Shown here in pieces: positions 63,266-64,000 of a DNA stretch of 64,000 nt. Both the position numbers and the translations under genes were made by a program. The DNA is from an uncultured Desulfobacter sp. (lineage in GTDB: Bacteria > Desulfobacterota > Desulfobacteria > Desulfobacterales > Desulfobacteraceae). The notes beneath the pieces are model-generated. The model saw only the letters and a list, made by a program, of their open reading frames with translations. It made no database searches and was not told the origin of the DNA. The number at the start of each line of letters is the position of its first letter. Within the stretch, counting starts at the first letter, position 1. The stretch spans positions 882,501 through 946,500 of the forward strand of contig NZ_OY762614.1 of the NCBI RefSeq assembly GCF_963666145.1, in the 5' to 3' direction.

Positions 63266-63682
63266 CTATTCTCCAATAATCTTTACCAGAACCCGTTTTC
63301 TTCTGCGTCCGTCAAACTCTCCGTAAAAAATCTGTTCCCAGGTGCCGAAATCAAGCCGACCGTCGGTAACGGCCACCACCACTTCCCGCCCCATGATCTG
63401 ACGTTTCATATGCGCATCGGCATTGTCTTCACCCACATTATGCCGGTACTGCTCCACAGGCGCATGGGGGGCAAGCTTTTCAAGCCAAACATCATAGTCA
63501 TGGTGGAGTCCGGACTCGTCATCATTGATAAATACGGATGCCGTAATGTGCATGGCATTGCACAACAGCAGCCCGTTTTGAATACCGCTTTGGGCAAGGC
63601 ACTGTTCAATGTCAGGGGTAATATTGATAAATGCCCGGCGGCCTGGCACATCAAACCAGAGTTCTTTTCTATAATGCTTCAT
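63266..63682 (-). CDS. yjbQ: YjbQ family protein (UPF0047)
   Basis: The 138 aa product matches the conserved YjbQ/UPF0047 family: LWFDVPGRRAFINITPDIE at the start, AMHITASVFINDDE in the middle, HNVGEDNADAHMKRQIMG, and EQIFYGEFDGRRRKRVLVKIIGE at the end. The conserved His residues suggest metal binding. Members show weak thiamine-phosphate synthase activity; the true role is not settled. ATG has AAGGA upstream. First gene of the yjbQ-regulator-kinase set. Confidence 0.9.
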   Translation of the reverse strand: MKHYRKELWFDVPGRRAFINITPDIEQCLAQSGIQNGLLLCNAMHITASVFINDDESGLHHDYDVWLEKLAPHAPVEQYRHNVGEDNADAHMKRQIMGREVVVAVTDGRLDFGTWEQIFYGEFDGRRRKRVLVKIIGE

Positions 63683-63911
63683 AAATTTGTCCTTGGTAAA
63701 TTAGCGTATTGTGTTCAATTGAAAGAAGAGTTAAAATTTATGGTAATGGAAATATTATTATACCCCATATGAATTAATCAATACCGGGGCTGTTTTTTCA
63801 CCTCTTAGCGATCCACATAAATTTTTATCAAATTACCTTGGGTCGCAAAAAATGCGTTATCAAATCCTTCGCCTGCCTCTTACCGCAGTTATCTACATCA
63901 GGAGATGTTTA

Positions 63912-64000
63912 ATGGACATAAAACAAAATATTATCAGGCTGGCCGCAAAATCCACAGGCATCAACGAAGCGGATCTGGCTTTTTTTTTCAACGAAGGGCA
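63912..64000 (+). CDS. Start of an unidentified gene (cut by window end)
   Basis: ATG 63912 has AGGAG seven bases upstream and opens a frame with 29 codons in view, beginning MDIKQNIIRLAAKSTG and going on without a stop. The visible part predicts a helix. Too short to assign. Confidence 0.6.
   Translation, partial: MDIKQNIIRLAAKSTGINEADLAFFFNEG

Noticed and set aside
1..64000. CRISPR array, prophage, transposase, integron
   Set aside because: No regular repeat-spacer pattern, phage structural gene or recombinase was seen; the only mobile-looking DNA is the short noncoding repeat.

Overview
The window is a gene-dense chromosomal stretch of a Gram-negative, strictly anaerobic bacterium. It is most likely a sulfate-reducing deltaproteobacterium of the Desulfobacterales (Desulfobacteraceae type). 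Supporting signs are F-type ATPase genes split into b, b', delta, alpha, gamma, beta, epsilon without a and c; a sigma-54 activator with a Cys-rich PAS domain; a DASS anion transporter; a molybdopterin oxidoreductase; a hydrogenase-related membrane complex; and a short dispersed repeat I associate with this group. This taxonomic call is inference from gene content and style. No marker gene settles the genus. No prophage, transposase, CRISPR array or rRNA gene was seen.

Layout. 1-17.2 kb, nearly all on the minus strand, is housekeeping: RNase Y (cut by the window start), 6S RNA, zapA and a zapB-like gene, a stand-alone GlmU uridyltransferase domain, the F1Fo ATP synthase operon, the rod-shape operon mreB-mreC-mreD-mrdA-rodA, and two peptidoglycan-type hydrolases. 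17.5-32.9 kb is accessory: a Nif11-like small protein behind a sigma-54-type promoter, a membrane-anchored Cys-motif protein, a cupin, a U32 peptidase-family protein, and a sigma-54 module (PAS activator, NifX-like protein, sigma-54 promoter, degenerate cytidylate-kinase/BON protein, DASS transporter). It continues with the Trk potassium system, a repeat element abutting a molybdopterin oxidoreductase, a beta-helix protein and a PilZ protein.

33-40.3 kb is the most striking block. It is a six-gene operon resembling hydrogenase-4 (hyfB, C, E, F, G, I), but its large subunit has lost both Cys pairs that hold the NiFe centre, and its small subunit is fused to a ferredoxin-like domain. This fits an energy-converting hydrogenase-related (Ehr) complex rather than a hydrogenase.

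40.4-58.2 kb carries efp, guaA, a membrane coiled-coil protein, a probable SidJ-like pseudokinase, an MltD-type transglycosylase, an inositol-phosphatase-family gene, the GTPase ylqF, a tail-specific protease, an AsmA-like protein, an acyl-ACP thioesterase, recX, a second PilZ protein with its own sigma-54-type promoter, and ppiD. 58.7-64 kb has tRNA-Ala(GGC) with a near-perfect promoter. It then has a minus-strand envelope-stress-like set (yjbQ, response regulator, histidine kinase, DegP-type protease, glutaredoxin) and the first codons of an unidentified gene.

Three intergenic sites match the sigma-54 pattern TGGCAT-N5-(T/A)TGCT with exact GG-N10-GC spacing. They tie the Nif11-like gene, the DASS operon and a PilZ gene to possible sigma-54 control. 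All functional calls rest on reading translated sequence and family knowledge; no database search was run.
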